A DNA stretch of 7,601 bases from an uncultured Bacteroidota bacterium. Its GTDB lineage: Bacteria; Bacteroidota; Bacteroidia; 2-12-FULL-35-15. The position numbers were made by a program, and so were the translations under genes. Below, one piece after another: positions 6,418 to 7,601 of the stretch (positions are counted from its first letter, which is position 1; every line of letters begins with the position of its first letter). The notes below the pieces were generated by a model, which was not told where the DNA came from, ran no database searches, and saw only the letters and a program-made list of their open reading frames with translations. The DNA lies in assembly GCA_903881065.1 (NCBI GenBank), contig CAIRRW010000267.1, positions 1 through 7,601 on the forward strand. The letters are read 5' to 3'.

Positions 6418-6738
6418 GTGAGGACGTTTTTCACAGAAGCTCTAACCAAGAAGATAAAAGTTAATGCCGAAGGCTCGGAAGTTAATGCCGAAAGCTTAGG
6501 AGTTTTAACCGGAAGCTCGGGAGCTTTAACCACGAAGCCGGGGGTTAATGCCGAGAGGTCTGGGGTTCTAACCAAGGGGTCGGGAGATCTAACCAAGAGG
6601 TCGGGGGTTCTAACCGAGAGCTCGGGAGTTCTAACCGGGAAGGCTGGGGTTATAACCAAGAAGGCAGGGGTTAGTACTCGAGGTTTTGGCAATTTAACCT
6701 GCATTAATAACCTTAATTTCAGCAATATAAAGATTTAA
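6418..6738 (+). CDS. Heptapeptide-repeat protein encoded by a 21-bp tandem array (possible small gene)
   Basis: A 106-codon frame starting at GTG, the only start codon after the in-frame stop at 6391-6393. From residue 8 it consists of twelve consecutive 7-residue units. Examples are ALTKKIK, VNAEGSE, VLTGSSG, VLTKGSG, VLTESSG and VITKKAG, so the pattern is V-[LNI]-[TA]-x-x-x-G. A non-repetitive tail follows (CINNLNFSNIKI). There is no signal peptide or membrane helix. Of the three forward frames only this one is open through the array, because the others meet a stop in one of the unit types (TAA within CTAACC or GTTAATG). A perfect TAnnTTTG match and a purine-rich tract lie upstream. Against it being a gene: the start is GTG, the repeats are low-complexity, and the reverse strand is also open here. 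It could instead be untranslated leader or structural DNA. No function is proposed. Confidence 0.45.
   Translation: MRTFFTEALTKKIKVNAEGSEVNAESLGVLTGSSGALTTKPGVNAERSGVLTKGSGDLTKRSGVLTESSGVLTGKAGVITKKAGVSTRGFGNLTCINNLNFSNIKI
6439..6690. repeat. Tandem array of twelve 21-bp units
   Basis: Units begin at 6439 and every 21 bp to 6670; a decayed thirteenth (AATTTAACC) follows at 6691. Each unit is a 9-base head, mostly GTTCTAACC or GTTAATGCC, then a purine- and G-rich 12-base tail such as GAGAGCTCGGGA. There are no unique spacers, so it is not CRISPR. No change breaks the 21-bp length. The first unit (GCTCTAACC head) and the last two are the most diverged, as expected if the centre expanded more recently. 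The unit at 6607 has 12 G/C of 21, well above the surrounding DNA. Confidence 0.95.
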
Positions 6739-6783
6739 AATTCATAATTAAAAGTAGTATAAACAATAAAAAACAATTACAAA

Positions 6784-7410
6784 ATGGCAAAAGCACCAAA
6801 GCTTAACACAGATTTAGGCGATTCGAGTGACCCGGTTTTTTCGGACGAAATAACTATCAGTAATAACACCTTGAATGAAAATATAGGAAGTTTTACTGAT
6901 TTGCCAGTTGATACGGCAACTATCAGCGGGAAACTGGATATATTTAATAAAGTAAGGCTAAAACCCTATTACAAAGCTCAGGTGGCTGAGACTGGCGAAG
7001 CCAGAAAAGCGGTTCAGCAAGACTTTACTAAAAATGGAAACTGGCTGAACACGTTTTGTGCAGGGAATTTGGCATTGCTGAAAAAAACCGGTTATCCGTT
7101 TGCAAAAGATGATGGAGCGCAGGGTAAATTGGAGGCAACCACTTTATCAGTAACTACGGTTGCTAATTCAGCACTCATTGATTTTTACATTACACATGTA
7201 AAAGGAGGCGGAATACATTATGGAATAATGATTACTCTGGCTACAAATACGGAAACCAATCCTGCAAAGTGGGGTTTTTATTACGCTTCGCAACGCGAAG
7301 GTACTATTCCTGAACTGGAAAGAAATACAAATTATAAAATGATTTCGTTTGCTATGGGTACTGATAAAGACCTTACTTATAGTGCGGAAGTAGAGATTAA
7401 AACGTTGTAA
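6784..7410 (+). CDS. Uncharacterised protein with fibronectin-III-like C-terminus
   Basis: A 208-residue protein with no signal peptide. Residues about 135-208 read like an Fn3 sandwich: GIHYGIMITLATNT, WGFYYASQREGTI, PELERNTNYKMISFAMGT and LTYSAEVEI match the usual strand pattern, with the L-x-x-x-T-x-Y core at 178-184. Residues about 55-115 look helical and include the segment NTFCAGNLALLKKTGYPFAK. That segment resembles the short linker before Fn3 domains in a group of hypothetical Bacteroidota proteins I recall only by pattern. Role and location are unknown. ATG 6784 follows an A-rich stretch (AAAAAACAATTACAAA), a common leader style in this phylum. It lies 45 bp after the repeat frame and has no clear promoter of its own. 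A strong terminator follows, so it ends its transcript. Confidence 0.85.
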   Translation: MAKAPKLNTDLGDSSDPVFSDEITISNNTLNENIGSFTDLPVDTATISGKLDIFNKVRLKPYYKAQVAETGEARKAVQQDFTKNGNWLNTFCAGNLALLKKTGYPFAKDDGAQGKLEATTLSVTTVANSALIDFYITHVKGGGIHYGIMITLATNTETNPAKWGFYYASQREGTIPELERNTNYKMISFAMGTDKDLTYSAEVEIKTL

Positions 7411-7421
7411 AATATGCATGC

Positions 7422-7455
7422 TAAACCTTCAAGATTTTAAAACCTTGAAGGTTTA
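7422..7455. repeat. 34-bp near-perfect palindrome
   Basis: The arms TAAACCTTCAAG and CTTGAAGGTTTA pair fully, and the central TTTTAAAA is itself palindromic on the same axis. Only one symmetric pair (A7434/C7443) fails. It sits 11 bp after the stop of the 208-residue gene and just before the terminator. The form suggests a dispersed intergenic palindrome (REP-like), though other copies cannot be seen here. It could also stabilise the 3' end of the mRNA. Confidence 0.8.
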
Positions 7456-7463
7456 AAATAAAT

Positions 7464-7497
7464 AAATCCTGCTCTGTAAATAGGGCAGGATTTTTTT
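7464..7497 (+). terminator. Intrinsic terminator of the 208-residue gene
   Basis: AAATCCTGC (7464-7472) pairs with GCAGGATTT (7485-7493). One U-G and one C-G pair can extend the stem inward, leaving loop TGTAAATA. Seven T residues run from 7491. The reverse strand also ends T-rich (TTTATTTATTT), so it may work in both directions. Confidence 0.85.
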
Positions 7498-7601
7498 ATT
7501 TTAACGAAAGATTTATCTTTAATGTACCTGCCAATTGAATATTTTATCTATTTTTACTCCGAACAGAACGAAATTTATTTTTGAATGTATAACCAAATAA
7601 A

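Noticed and set aside
6369..6464. 31-codon ATG frame (MRSLDRLLKREEEK...) just after the TAnnTTTG match
   Set aside because: Its ATG would lie upstream of or at the predicted transcription start, and it ends inside the second repeat unit; probably chance.
6540..6670. G-quadruplex
   Set aside because: Runs of three or more G recur, but mostly about 10-20 bases apart, too far for a canonical short-loop quadruplex.
6439..6690. CRISPR array
   Set aside because: Units are contiguous 21-mers with no unique spacers of constant length, and no cas gene is nearby.
6387..6725. Reverse-strand 112-codon frame over the 21-bp array
   Set aside because: It is open because the 21-bp period repeats a stop-free frame on both strands. 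It has no supporting promoter, and its product is only proline-rich repeat; the forward frame has better upstream signals.
7519..7599. Possible 3' tail of a minus-strand gene entering from the right edge
   Set aside because: All three reverse frames end in stops within 100 bp and none shows a recognisable C-terminus, so no choice can be supported.

Overview
The window looks like the chromosome of a Bacteroidota bacterium. The DNA is AT-rich. One secreted protein ends in a type IX secretion system (T9SS) sorting domain. Several genes are preceded by matches to the Bacteroidota promoter element TAnnTTTG, and most starts lack a strong Shine-Dalgarno sequence. No rRNA, tRNA, transposase or CRISPR array was seen.

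Positions 1-4181, minus strand: one tightly packed surface-polysaccharide operon, read from right to left. The order is ABC-2 permease (Wzm-type), ABC ATPase with a C-terminal extension (Wzt-type), a class I SAM methyltransferase, a GT2 glycosyltransferase, and a second glycosyltransferase-like gene that runs off the left edge. Junctions are +3 nt, +28 nt, a 1-nt TAATG overlap and a 4-nt ATGA overlap, so co-translation is likely. The simplest reading is synthesis of an O-antigen-like glycan in the cytoplasm by the transferases, methyl modification, recognition by the Wzt C-terminal domain, and export through Wzm.

Positions 4284-5609, minus strand: a secreted protein of about seven FG-GAP/VCBS repeats with a T9SS type A sorting domain. 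A five-copy 7-bp tandem repeat lies inside the coding sequence of that sorting domain. A second, two-copy 7-bp repeat lies between this gene and wzm.

Positions 5742-6233, plus strand: an unrecognised 163-residue protein with a Cys cluster and a sigma-region-4/LuxR-like helix-turn-helix segment. It is divergent from the FG-GAP gene.

Positions 6234-6783: a gene-poor stretch containing short direct repeats, a 15-bp palindrome and a good TAnnTTTG match. It also holds a striking tandem array of twelve 21-bp units, read through by a GTG-started 106-codon frame made of 7-residue repeats. The array is GC-richer than its surroundings and is the least explained object in the window.

Positions 6784-7410, plus strand: a 208-residue protein with a fibronectin-III-like C-terminus, followed by a 34-bp near-perfect palindrome and a strong intrinsic terminator. 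The last 100 bp hold no gene that can be supported.
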